64,000 bases of DNA from Cepaea nemoralis (lineage: Eukaryota > Mollusca > Gastropoda > Stylommatophora > Helicidae): NCBI GenBank assembly GCA_014155875.1, contig JACEFZ010017451.1, positions 238,501 to 302,500 on the forward strand, read 5' to 3'. The notes beneath the pieces were generated by a model. That model saw only the letters and a program-made list of their open reading frames with translations, had not been told where the DNA came from and searched no databases. Both the position numbers and the translations under genes were made by a program. This document shows, piece by piece, positions 1-11,300 of this stretch (positions within the stretch are counted from its first letter, which is position 1; each line of letters opens with the position of its first letter).

Positions 1-1644
1 GATCATGAGTGATAGTACATTAAAGTGGTGAGATGTTAGGACCTAATGATCATATGTGATAGTATGTTAAAGTGGTGAGATGTTAAGACCTAATGATCAT
101 GAGTGATAGTATATTACAGAGGTGAGATGTAAGGACCTATTGATCATGAGTGATAGTATATTACAGAGGTGAGATGTAAGGGCCTAATGATCATGAGTGA
201 TTGTATATTACAGAGGTGAGATGCAAGGATCTAATAATCATGAGTGATAGTATATTACAGAGGTGAAATGCAAGGACTTGATGATCATGAGTGATAGTAT
301 ATTACAGAGGTGAGATGCAAGGACTTGATGATCATGCGTGATAGTATATTACAGAGGTGAGATGAGTGATAGTATATTACAGAGGTGAGATGAGTGATAG
401 TATATTACAGAGGTGAGATGCAAGGACTTGATGATCATGAGTGATAGTATATTACAGAAGTGAGATGTAAGAACCTAATGATCATGAGTGATTGTATGTT
501 ACAGAGGTGAAATGTGAGGACCTAATGATCATGAGTGATTGTATGTTACAGAGATGAGATGTGATGACCTAATGATCATGAGTGATTGTATGTTACAGAG
601 GTGAGATGCAAGGACCTAATGATCATGAGTGATAGTATATTACAGAGGTGAGATGCAAGGACCTAATGAACATGAGTGATTGTATATTACAGAGGTGAGA
701 TGAGTGATAGTATATTACAGAGGTGAGATGCAAGGACCTAATGATCATGAGTGATTGTATATTACAGAGGTGAGATGAGTGATAGTATATTACAGAGGTG
801 AGATGCAAGGATCTAATGATCATGAGTAATAGTATGTTACAGAAGTGAGATGTTAGGACCTAGTGATCATGAGCATGTGTTAGTATGTTAAAGGGTGAGA
901 TGTTAGGACCTAGTGATCATGAGTGATAATATGTTAAAGTGGTGAGATGTTAGGACCTAGTGATCATAAATGATAGTATGTTACAGACATGAGATGTAAG
1001 GACCTAATGAACATGAGTGATTGTAAGTTACAGAGGTGTGATGTAAGAACCTAATGATCATGAGTGATTGTATGTTACAGAGGTGAGATGCAAGGACTTA
1101 ATGATCATGAGTGATAGTATATTACAGAGGTGAGATGTAAGGATCTAATGATCATGAGTGATAGTATATTACAGAGGTGAGATGCAAGGACCTAATGATC
1201 ATGAGTGATAGTACTATTACAGAGGTGAGATGCAAGGACCTAATGATCATGAGTGATAGTATATTACAGAGGTGAGATGAGTGATAGTATATTACAGAGG
1301 TGAGATGAGTGATAGTATATTACAGAGGTGAGATGAGTGATAGTATATTACAGAGGTGAGATGAGTGATAGTATATTACAGAGGTGAGATGCAAGGACCT
1401 AATGATCATGAGTGATAGTATATTACAGAGGTGAAATGCAAGGACCTAATGATCATGTGTGATAGTATATTACAGAGGTGAGATGCAAGGACCTAATGAT
1501 CATGAGTAATAGTATGTTAAAGGGTGAGATGTTACGACCTAGTGATCATGAGTGATAATATGTTAAAGTGGTGAGATGTTAGGACCTAGTGATCATAAAT
1601 GATAGTATGTTACAGACGTGAGAAGTAAGGACCTAATGAACATG
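1..1644. repeat. 47-bp minisatellite, about 33 units
   Basis: Tandem units of about 47 bp begin gatcatgagtgatagtatat and end aaggacctaat. Several stretches (365-420, 690-790, 1265-1390) drop to a 27-bp inner unit that restarts at gagtgatag. Units carry variants such as tgaacatg and gttaaagtgg. The array starts before the window and continues after an insertion at 1645-1981. It lies in the intron upstream of unc-104 exon a. Confidence 0.95.
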
Positions 1645-1981
1645 CTTGCTTGCTTGCTTGTGTTCATTGGCTTGAGCTCCAACGCAAAGTCCTGTATGTC
1701 GGATGAAGACATCCTGTTGTCCAACATCAGTAGTGATGTCATACAGGACCTGAGGTTTGCGTGAGTATCCGTTGTCCCATGTCTGGCTTATTGGTGTGCA
1801 GACTGGTGGTTCCTCGCCATACAGGCAGACACTCTCCGACTTCGGAGGAATCGGCGATCCTATTGACTTCAGCCAGGACCCCGAAGGGACCTGTTGCCCA
1901 GGACACTCGGCGAGGACGCGTCAATAGGTCTTGGCCAGTATATAACCCTGCCCTGGTGCCTTGGAAACACCTCTGCGTCCC
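1645..1981 (-). mobile_element. Retroposed insert in the 47-bp array, unidentified
   Basis: This 337-bp, GC-richer sequence interrupts the array. It is bordered by the 14-bp direct repeat acctaatgaacatg at 1631-1644 and 1982-1995. The left end carries (gctt)4, which on the minus strand is a 3' tail of (aagc)n, so the insert reads as a retroposon on the minus strand. No protein or tRNA head was recognised. The array itself contains similar words, so the duplication is suggestive rather than proof. Confidence 0.55.
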
Positions 1982-2190
1982 ACCTAATGAACATGAGTGA
2001 TTGTAAGTTACAGAAGTGAGATGTAAGAACCTAATGATCATGAGTGATTGTATGTTACAGAGGTGAAATGTGAGGACCTAATGATCATGAGTGATTGTAT
2101 GTTACAGAGATGAGATGTGATGACCTAATGATCATGAGTGATTGTATGTTACAGAGTTGAAATGTGAGGACCTAATGATCATGAGTGATA
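1982..2190. repeat. 47-bp minisatellite, continuation
   Basis: Four to five further units of the array at 1-1644, mostly the gtatgttacagag variant. The array ends about 100 bp before the exon a acceptor. Confidence 0.9.
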
Positions 2191-2289
2191 GTTGTTCAAA
2201 AAGCAATGGTACTTTACTATACTTCACTCCACTTTGCATTACTGTAGCATATTTATAATTATAATGTGAAAACTAAATGATTTCTTTAG

Positions 2290-2375
2290 GTTGAAAACTG
2301 TGCCCAGCCTGCCTGCATCACCAAAGACCTGTGCATGGTGGTCCACTCCCGTGACACAAAGATCTCCGCACCCAG
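2290..2375 (+). CDS. unc-104: unc-104/KIF1 exon a
   Basis: The acceptor is tttctttag and the donor is CCCAG/gtatag. It reads 28 codons plus two bases (phase 2 exit), starting [13 protein letters not shown] and ending RDTKISAP; the split codon makes Arg with the next exon. It aligns with the conserved KIF1A stretch that precedes 'SRDAK'. The last ~25 bp of this exon and its donor are the first unit of the 89-bp tandem array that fills the start of the next intron. Confidence 0.92.
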
Positions 2376-5300
2376 GTATAGTATCAGTAGATCTATAATT
2401 TCTGTGTCTGTCTCACTTGAACAGTTGAGGGTATCTCTCGTGACACAAAGATCTCTGCACCCAGGAATAGTATCAGTAGATATATCATTTCTGTTTCTGT
2501 CTCACTTGAACAGTTGAGGGTCTCTCTCGTGACACAAAGATCTCTGCACCCAGGTATAGTATCAGTAGATCTATAATATCTGTGTCTGTCTCACTTAAAC
2601 AGTTGATTGTGTATCTCGTGACACAAAGATGTCCGCACCCAGATATAGTATCAGTAGATCTATAATTTCTGTTTCTGTCTCACTTAAACAGTTGATGGTA
2701 TCTCTCGTGACACAAAGATCTCTGCACCCAGGTATAGTCTCAGTAGATCTATAATTTCTGTGTCTGTCTCACTTGAACAGTTGAGGGTATCTCTCGTGAC
2801 ACAAAGATCTCCGCACCCAGGTATAGTCTCAGTAGATCTATAATTTCTGTGTCTTGTCTCACTTGAACAGTTGATGGTATCTCTCGTGACACAAAGATCT
2901 CCGCACCCAGGTATAGTCTCAGTAGATCTATAATTTCTGTTTCTGTCTCACCTTCAACAGTGTGGTATCTCTCGTTGGACACAAAGAGCTCTGCACCCAG
3001 GCTATAGCTATCAGTAGATTCTATAAATCTGTGTATGTCTCACTTAAACAGTGATTGTGATCTCGTTGACACAAAGATGCTCCGCCACCCAGATATTAGT
3101 CTCAGTAGATCTATAATTTCTGTTTCTGTCTCACTTAAACAGTTGATGGTATCTCTCGTGACACAAAGATCTCCGCACCCAGGTATAGTCTCAGTAGATC
3201 TATAATTTCTGTTTCTGTCTCACTTAAACAGTTGATGGTATCTCTCGTGACACAAAGATCTCCGCACCCAGGTATAGTCTCAGTAGATCTATAATTTCTG
3301 TTTCTGTCTCACTTGAACAGTTGATGGTATCTCTCGTGACACAAAGATCTCCGCACCCAGGTATAGTCTCAGTAGATCTATAATTTCTGTTTCTGTCTCA
3401 CTTGAACAATTAAACTTGATGGTCCCTACAATTAAACTTGATGGTCCCTCTCGTGAAGATCGTTGCACCCAGTTAAAGTATGAGTAGATTAGTAAATGTC
3501 TGTATCTGTCTTGCTTGAACAATTAAACAAGGTAGCCTGTTTATTCACAGATCTTAGTATCATATTGATATATATTGTCAGGTATTGATAAGCATTCATG
3601 CAAGACAATGGAACAAAATTAGAAGATAAAGTATGCACTAGACCAGGGGTGGCCCGCCGGTAGTCATGTTGCAGCCCGCTGAGTGGGAAGCGATGATGTG
3701 GTCGAAGCTGTAGCACGCATGCTTGTTTACTTAAATTTTTTTTTTTTAATTAGGGGCGTGGCCCGGCAGGAAATATTATTTCTGAAATTTGGCCCGCCTG
3801 CTGAAAAGGTTGGCCACCCCTGCACTAGACCAAATTAAAGTTATATATGGGCAATGAGCAAATAAAGGCAACTTGTCTTTTCATTGAGATGCAAGGTAAG
3901 TAAGTTAAGTAAAGGGCCCTTTTACATGCTGTTGGGGTCTTGGGCATATTGTGTTTGACCTGTATCTTCATTGACCAGTGGACACTCATTGGGGATGTCA
4001 GTATCTGGCCGAACACCTTTACTCCCAAGACATTTTCTGGTACCTATTTTGTGGTCTGAAATAAGAGCCACTTCAGGTAGTTTGTTGTATTCTAAGTTAA
4101 CAGTAAAGTTGTCTACATTTTAGAAATGTTAACTAAAATCTTGGTTGCAGCAACACCATTAAAATCCATGTCCTACAATGTAAAATGTTAGCTAAAACCT
4201 CGTTTTCGGTGAAACCAAAGTCTGATCAGTTTTCTACTTTTTGAAAATGTTAACAAAAACATAGATTTCAACAACACAGCCAGAATCTGACTTCATTTTG
4301 TTTAATTTTGAAAATGTTATCAAAAACATAGATTTAAACAATGCTGCCAGAATCTGACTTCATTTTTTGCATTTTTTAAAAGTCGACATGAGCTTTTAAT
4401 ATCACTGCTAAAACTTGAAATGAGGTTTCTGCGGTTTAAAGTGTTAACAAATACCTAGATTTTTAACAATGCTGCCAAACCTGAATCTTTTTTTTTCTTC
4501 AGATTAAATTTTTAACAAATACCTTGATTTAACAATGCTGCCAAAACCTGAATCTTTTTTCTATAATTTAAAGTGTTAACAAAACCCACGATTTTAACCA
4601 CACTGCTTAGACTAGTTTGAGTTTTCTACAGTTTAGAATGTTAACAAATACCTTGATTTCTACAATACTACCTGTTTCATGTTTCTAATTAAAGTGTTAA
4701 GAAAAACCTTGATTTTGACTATGCTAACAGAAAACTAATAAACTTTCTGCAAGTTAATATGTTAACAAACACCTTGATTTCATCAAAGCTGCCAAAGTCT
4801 GAATTAAGTTTTCTAGTGTTAACAAAAACTTTCACTTCAGGAAAGCTGTGAATATCTTAATCTATTTTTTTTTATGTGCGCTCGCTCGCTGTGATCTCAA
4901 GCATAGTCCATACACATTATTTATAGTAGTGATGGACTGAATTTTGCGTGTGGATTAGCTTTCCCTATTAACAGTGTCTCTCACCATCATGTGAACCCAC
5001 TCCAACTTCAGAGGTACTTGTAATGTACGTCCCCAAGTCAAGGACGACAGGTCAACATTTTAGTCCAGCTGTCCGGTGTAAGGGTTGAATCTATTTTCTA
5101 CAGTTTAAAGTGTTAACAAATACCTTCAACTCAATTACACTGTCAAAACCTGAATGAATTTTCTACAGTTGAAAGTATAAACCGATACCTTGATTTCAGC
5201 AATGCTACCAGAACTTGAATAAGTTTTCTAGTTTTACTTGTTAACAAGAACCTTGAATTCAACAATGCTGCAAAAACCTGATTTAATTGTCACTTATAAT

Positions 5301-8300
5301 GACCACATATAGAGATAGATAGTTCTGTTGTATTTATGTTAGTTTTAATTTGTCATTTTATATCTTCTGTTTATGATTTTGATTTTGTGTCTAGAATATT
5401 GTCATTGATTTGATATTGTGGTGTGACCAGCTTTCAGACAAATAAATTGTTGTTGTTAGTTACTCTGGCAGTCCAAGGTATTTGCAACGATCGTCTCAGG
5501 AACCACATTTCCGATGCTTCTAAACTTTTCTTAATTTGTTAATTCATGTTCCATAATTCACTACCATACAGCAAAACAGGTTCTATATAACATTTCAACT
5601 TATTTCATGAGAAACTTTTCATTTCCTGAAATAACAACTTTTGCTTGACCTATTCTGCACATAGTCTCCATCCTGCATCATCCATCTCAGTAGAATAAAA
5701 TTAAATTGAATTAAAGTCAAGCACCGGACTTAAAAGTTAACACTCAGTCTTCTGGAAGATTAGAAACCAAACAACCAGTCATCTTGGACTGTCTTGTCAA
5801 AGCTTGACCATATCATTTATTGTTAGTTAGTTAGTTAGTCGTAGTTCCAACCTCATAGCAACGGGTTGTCCCCATTATGCTCCGTTCCTGTGCCAGTGAA
5901 TATCACACAAAATGCTCCCCACTATATGGAAAAGTGGAAAAGACAGGAGTCTTGACAAACAGTCATTTATTGTTTTATCTATGATCGCCGCCGGCTCTGT
6001 GGTGAAGAGGTTACAGATAGAATTCATAATCCTGCATACTGTGTTCGAAACACAGTTGTGAGCGATTTGTAATCAGGCTGCCTTGCTTTGGTTTATATAC
6101 AATGGTATGAGCGCCGGTCGTTCAGATAGCAATGGCAAACTACTGAATGTAAACTTGCCAAGGATTCACAAACAGCCAAAAATGCTTGGGTTGACTGCTG
6201 CGTCTTGTAAAGGACATGCAACTAACTTAATTTAACTTAATCAGTATGTGCCCTGCCAACTGTCATAGGTATTCATGTCTTTCCACAGATCTCGGTCCTT
6301 GGTGTCTTATATCAACTCTGCTGTTGATATTCCTCCACGCCACTGTCTCAGCCCATCCAGCATCATTTCTTCCTCAACCTTTTCCCCGCCTATATTTCCA
6401 ATTGTCATGATGTTCTCCAACGTCTCTCTTCTCATCACATGACCGAAGAAAGCTGTTTGTCTCTTTCTTATATTTGTATATAATTTTCTACTTTCATTAG
6501 CCTCTTTCAGGCAATCGTTGTTAGTTGGCAGTCCAAGGTATTCGCAACACTCATCTCAGGAACCACATCTCTGTTGCTTCCAAACTCTTCCTAATTTATT
6601 AATTAACATTCCAAGATTCACTGTCATACAGCAACACAGGTTCTAATTAACATTTCAGCAACTTCTTTCTAACATTCAGTGATAGTCGATGATTGCATAA
6701 GATAATTTAAATTTTCTTGAATGTACCTTTTGCTTCACCTATTCTAATCTTAATCTCTGCCATGCATCTTCAATCTGATGTTATAATTTACATATACATT
6801 TACATATATAAAATCACATAGTTCATAATCAGGTATATTTTTCATGTAAAAAAAAACCCAGAGAGGCACTGTTCTTATACACTTGCACTGATTAAAATGT
6901 CAAAGGTCCATTCTAGGTACAGCTTTCCCAAGCAAGCTGGCAAATATACAGGCCTGTACCATGTCTGGAGTGTCTCCCTTTGCCGTTAGACTGTGTGTAG
7001 ATTGTATACCCTTGTTGCTTGCTGCGTATTGCTTGCCGTGGTGACTCAGTGTTGGATGTTGTTATTAAAGCAGGCCTGTTTCTCCCCTTGACCATCTCCA
7101 GTCCCCGTTTCAGGGCTCTGAAGAACCTCTTTGGAGTGACCAAGAACCTGGACTGTGGGAAAGTGTCTGGAGTGTACGAGCTGCTGCTGCGACAGTACTC
7201 TGAGACAGGTCAGTTGTGTTTGTTGTGTGGGAGAGGAGACAGTGGTAGGGAGTTGAGACAGAATGGGGATAGGACGAGGTGACAGGTAATTCATATTTGT
7301 TGTGTTGGAGTGGAGATGAGAGAGGAGAGGAGAAAGGAGATAAGAAGTGGAGATGAGACAGGGAGTGGAGCCAGGGGAAAGGGAGTGGAGACAGGACAAG
7401 GGGTAGAGAGTGGAGATGGGATAGGGAGTGGAGACAGGACAGGAAGTGAAGACATGGGATAGAGAGTGGGGACAGGGAGTGAAGACATGGGATAGAGAGT
7501 GGAGACAGGACAGGGAGTGAAGACATGGGATAGAGAGTGGAGACAGGACAGGGAGTGAAGACATGGGTTAGGGAGTGGAGACAGAACAGGGAGTGAAGAT
7601 GTGGGATAGGCAATGGAGACGGGATAGGGAGTGGAGACATGGGATAGAGAGTGAAGACATGGGATAGGGAGTGGAGACAAGGGATAGGGAGTGGAGACAG
7701 GACAAATGATAGGGAGTGGAGACGGGATTGGGAGTTGGGACAAGGGATTGGGAGTGGAGAAAGGGGACAAGGAGTGAGGATAGGGAGTGGGGACATGACA
7801 GGGAGTGGAGACGGGATAGGGAGTGGAGACAGGGCAGGGAGTCAAGATAGGACAGGAGATGGGGAGTGGAAAAGGGACAGGGAGTGGAGACAGTGAACAG
7901 GGAGTGGAGACGGGACAGTGAGTGGAGACAGGACAGTGGACAGGGAGTGGAGTCAGGGGATAGGGACACGGAGAGACATAAAGGCAGGGAGATACGCATG
8001 TTATTTCACACTGATTAGTTTAGAATCAATAGTCTGAACAGCAATACTGGGAAACCATGTGGGAGTTTACACCACGACCAGTGTCATAGAATTCTTGCAG
8101 CTACACATAATTGAAGCTGAGAAAGAGACTGATCACTTGGCATCACATGTCTATGTACATGAATAGAATAGGCTCCTCACATCTGTTTGTGTGTGTAAAT
8201 GAATAGAATAGGCTCCTCACATCTGTTTATGTGTGTAAATGAATAGAATAGGCTCCTCTGTCTATTTGTGTGTGGTATTAAACAAAAGAAGCTCCTCACA

Positions 8301-11300
8301 TATTGTGTGTGTGAAAGAGAAAAGGGGTAAAGTGATGATGATGTTTCTTATTCTGAGAAACAGTTTTGATTTCTAATGGCCTGATTGTCTCAACTGTTCG
8401 CCTTAATATTATTTTCTCTTATGTTTTCATTTTGATGTTATTTTTGTCAGTTTTCATGTCATTGTCTGGTATCATCAGTTTGTTTTCAAAATCATGTTTG
8501 TCTTATCACAAGTTATTTTACTGTATTTGTTTCTGCTATTTGGGTATCATTTCTGAAGTCTGTGATCCTTGGCCAGGCTCGGAGCGTCGACAGCGCAAGG
8601 TTCTGGACACATCTGTGACCTACGTGAGAGGGGAGGAGAACCTTGAATGGCTGGAGACCCAGAGGAGACTCCCTCCTGGGGGATCATCAGTGGGAGCTGG
8701 AGAAGTTGACCAGGTTACAGATGGTATGTTGTACAACTGCTCCCACACACCAAGCTACCATATATTTCCCTCAATTCATCCACTCTGTCCATCTTCAATG
8801 CACCAATGATAGGTCCTTGACCAGTCTACAGGTGGTATGTTTGAACAACCACTCCCACACACCAATCAGTTATCAGTTGGGGTATCTTCATTGCACTCCG
8901 CATAGGTCCATAGGTGCTCAGATCCTCCCCCCAGCATATGCATCAGCGTCCGGTGGCTAATAGTGCCAGTTCTGTGTTGGTTGATGAGGCACCTCATTTT
9001 CCCGATGTACCTCTCGTGTCTGGCCATGCCAATTCTTACTCCCAAGTCTTTCATCCTGACAGTGATGTGGATTAACTGATGTCAAAATCCTCTGTTCTCG
9101 ACATATCTTTAAGGATGTTAATAACATCGGCATGATCCATGGGCTGGCCATCTGCAGGGGGTGCAGAGCCTGCCAGTTTATCAGCTCGTTCATTTCCCTC
9201 GACTCCCGCATGTCCCGGGACGAAGATGAAGGTGACTTTACGGACTAAAGACTTCCGCAGCGACTCAGTCCACTGTCTACTGTACAGATCCAGCTTCGAC
9301 CTTCCGAATCATGCTCATTGAATCACTTAGTACACACACGTTGGTATAATGCTGTGATTCCAGCCATATGAAAGCCTGTGTTGTTGCCATCACCTCCATC
9401 GTCATGCTGCTCGTGGTCATAGAGTGGGCACCACTGGATTCTTGAAGGGTTCGGCCCGCTGAACGGGCTGTAAATGCCCATGCACTTCTCTGCTGCTTTA
9501 CAACAGATCCATCAGCATAGATAAGCACATTCGGGACACCAAGCTCCTTGGAAGAGTATCATCATCATCATCAAGTGCCTTGCTAGCTGGCATAGGTGTG
9601 CATGTCTCTCCACATATCTTGGTTTTTGGTGTTCTGGATCAACACTACTGATGATATTCCTCCATGCCACCGTCTCAGTCTAGCCAGTAACTTTCTCTTG
9701 GTCGGCCTTTGCCTCTCTTCCCTTTAATCTTTCCAGTCATCATGATGTTCTCCAAACCTAGGGTTGCCAGGTATGTGGGCACCAAAAGGAGGACATAATA
9801 ATATAAAAAAAGAGGACAAAGGAGACATTTCATGTTTCATTTGAATTGCTCCAGATTAAACCCACAATCCCCCAGGTAAGGTTAACCCGGTCAACAAATG
9901 CCCACAGAAGTCGGATGTGTCAGCCTAACGGCGCAAGAACGCAGCTGCTGCTGTAAACAGGCACAACGCAATCACGTCCGGAAAAAAAAAACTCCGGATG
10001 AACACAGAAGAAGAAGAAGAAACCCACAATCAGTACAATTTTATTATAATAGCTGCCAATAAGTGTATCTTACTCTTAGTGAATCAACCACGAAACAAGT
10101 ACTTAGTCTGAAAAAAAAAGACATCAGTTTGTTAGATGACGCGGACACTTTGATTAGGTTTCTATGTATCTCACTGTCAACATGGCGCTCCAAGTCAGTA
10201 GCTCCTTTGTTGGCAATGGACAAGTAACTATTGCATATCATACACTTTGCCTCATTCTCGTTGCATTTTTTTCATAGAAGCCATTTTCATAAACATAGAT
10301 GGCAAAAATTGCAAATTAAAAAAAAACAAAAAAATTTTAATTTGCGCCTTTGCTACCGGAAATAACATTAACATTTTGACCATAGAAACCACGGCATAGA
10401 GCTAGATTGTTAGTGTCGCCACATAGAGCAACAGTTAGATTCAAATTATACAAATAATTGGTCTTTCATATTTGGTATAAATAGGAAAATTAAATAAATA
10501 TTAGTAAGCAATGGGTTTTAATAAAGAAGTAGAAGTAAATATCAAAAAGAGTAATGAGCCAGATGCAGATAACGCAGAAATGCATAGACTTTGTACATTT
10601 TAACAATGTAAACGCACGGTAGAGTGTAGATACATTGTAAGTTGTAACAACAATACATAAAAATGATAACATAAAATATAAGAAAAGCTGGACATTTTAA
10701 ATGTATTTAGCTTTGCCTGCCTGACATGTCCTTTTTTGCTGGATGTCTAGCAATCCTATCCAAACCCTCTCTTCTCATCACATGACCAACGAAAGCTATT
10801 TGTCTCAATCTTATTGTTGAATATAATGTTCTAGTTTCACCAGCCTCTTTCAGGCAGTCATTATTTGTTACTCTGGCGGTCCAAGGAATTCGCAACATTC
10901 ATCTCAGGAACCACATCTCTGTTGCTTCCAAGTTCTTCCTAATTTGTTCATTTACATTGCCAGAATTTGGGTCTTTGAATATAATAGTTGTAGGAGAGGT
11001 TAAACATCCAATGGTTGAGAAAGAGGACAGAGACAGAACTCTCCAGCAGGAATTCAATAAACCAGGTCAAGGGTTCAAAGTTAACCGCAGAAGATTTGGG
11101 AATAGATCGCTTTGCTTTGATTTAGGTATAATGAGAGTCAGCCATTTATTCAGCAGTGGTCAGTTACTGAACATTTACATTGTTGGTAAATCACGAACAG
11201 CCAATAAATGCTGGGGTTGATTGAAGCATCCTGTAAGAGAACATGCGACTGTTTAAAATAAAACAGCTGTTTGTGATTGATGTTACTGCACTCGACACTG

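Larger units (their letters stand above)
9550..10975 (-). mobile_element. Non-LTR ORF2 fragment split by a hAT insertion
   Basis: 9550-9750 and 10767-10975 are the two halves of one minus-strand ORF2 C-terminal fragment, the same family as 6240-6790. The break at tccaaacc is exactly the target site of the hAT element at 9759-10758. The left half has the 3' end (cttgctagctggcatagg); the right half has acatgaccaacgaaagc and the ctctggcggtccaagg part. Confidence 0.75.

Noticed and set aside
1..1644. Possible CRISPR-like array of repeats
   Set aside because: Units are contiguous without unique spacers, and the host is an animal.
1700..1765. Candidate kinesin exon (SMSDEDILLSNISSDVIQDL-like reading with a gtgagt donor)
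   Set aside because: It lies in the retroposed insert, has no good acceptor, and does not match the KIF1 sequence expected before exon a.
7046..7999. Long Ser/Pro/His-rich open frames on the minus strand and a Gly/Asp-rich one on plus
   Set aside because: They arise from the GA-rich minisatellite with unit lengths often divisible by three, and are open on several frames at once.
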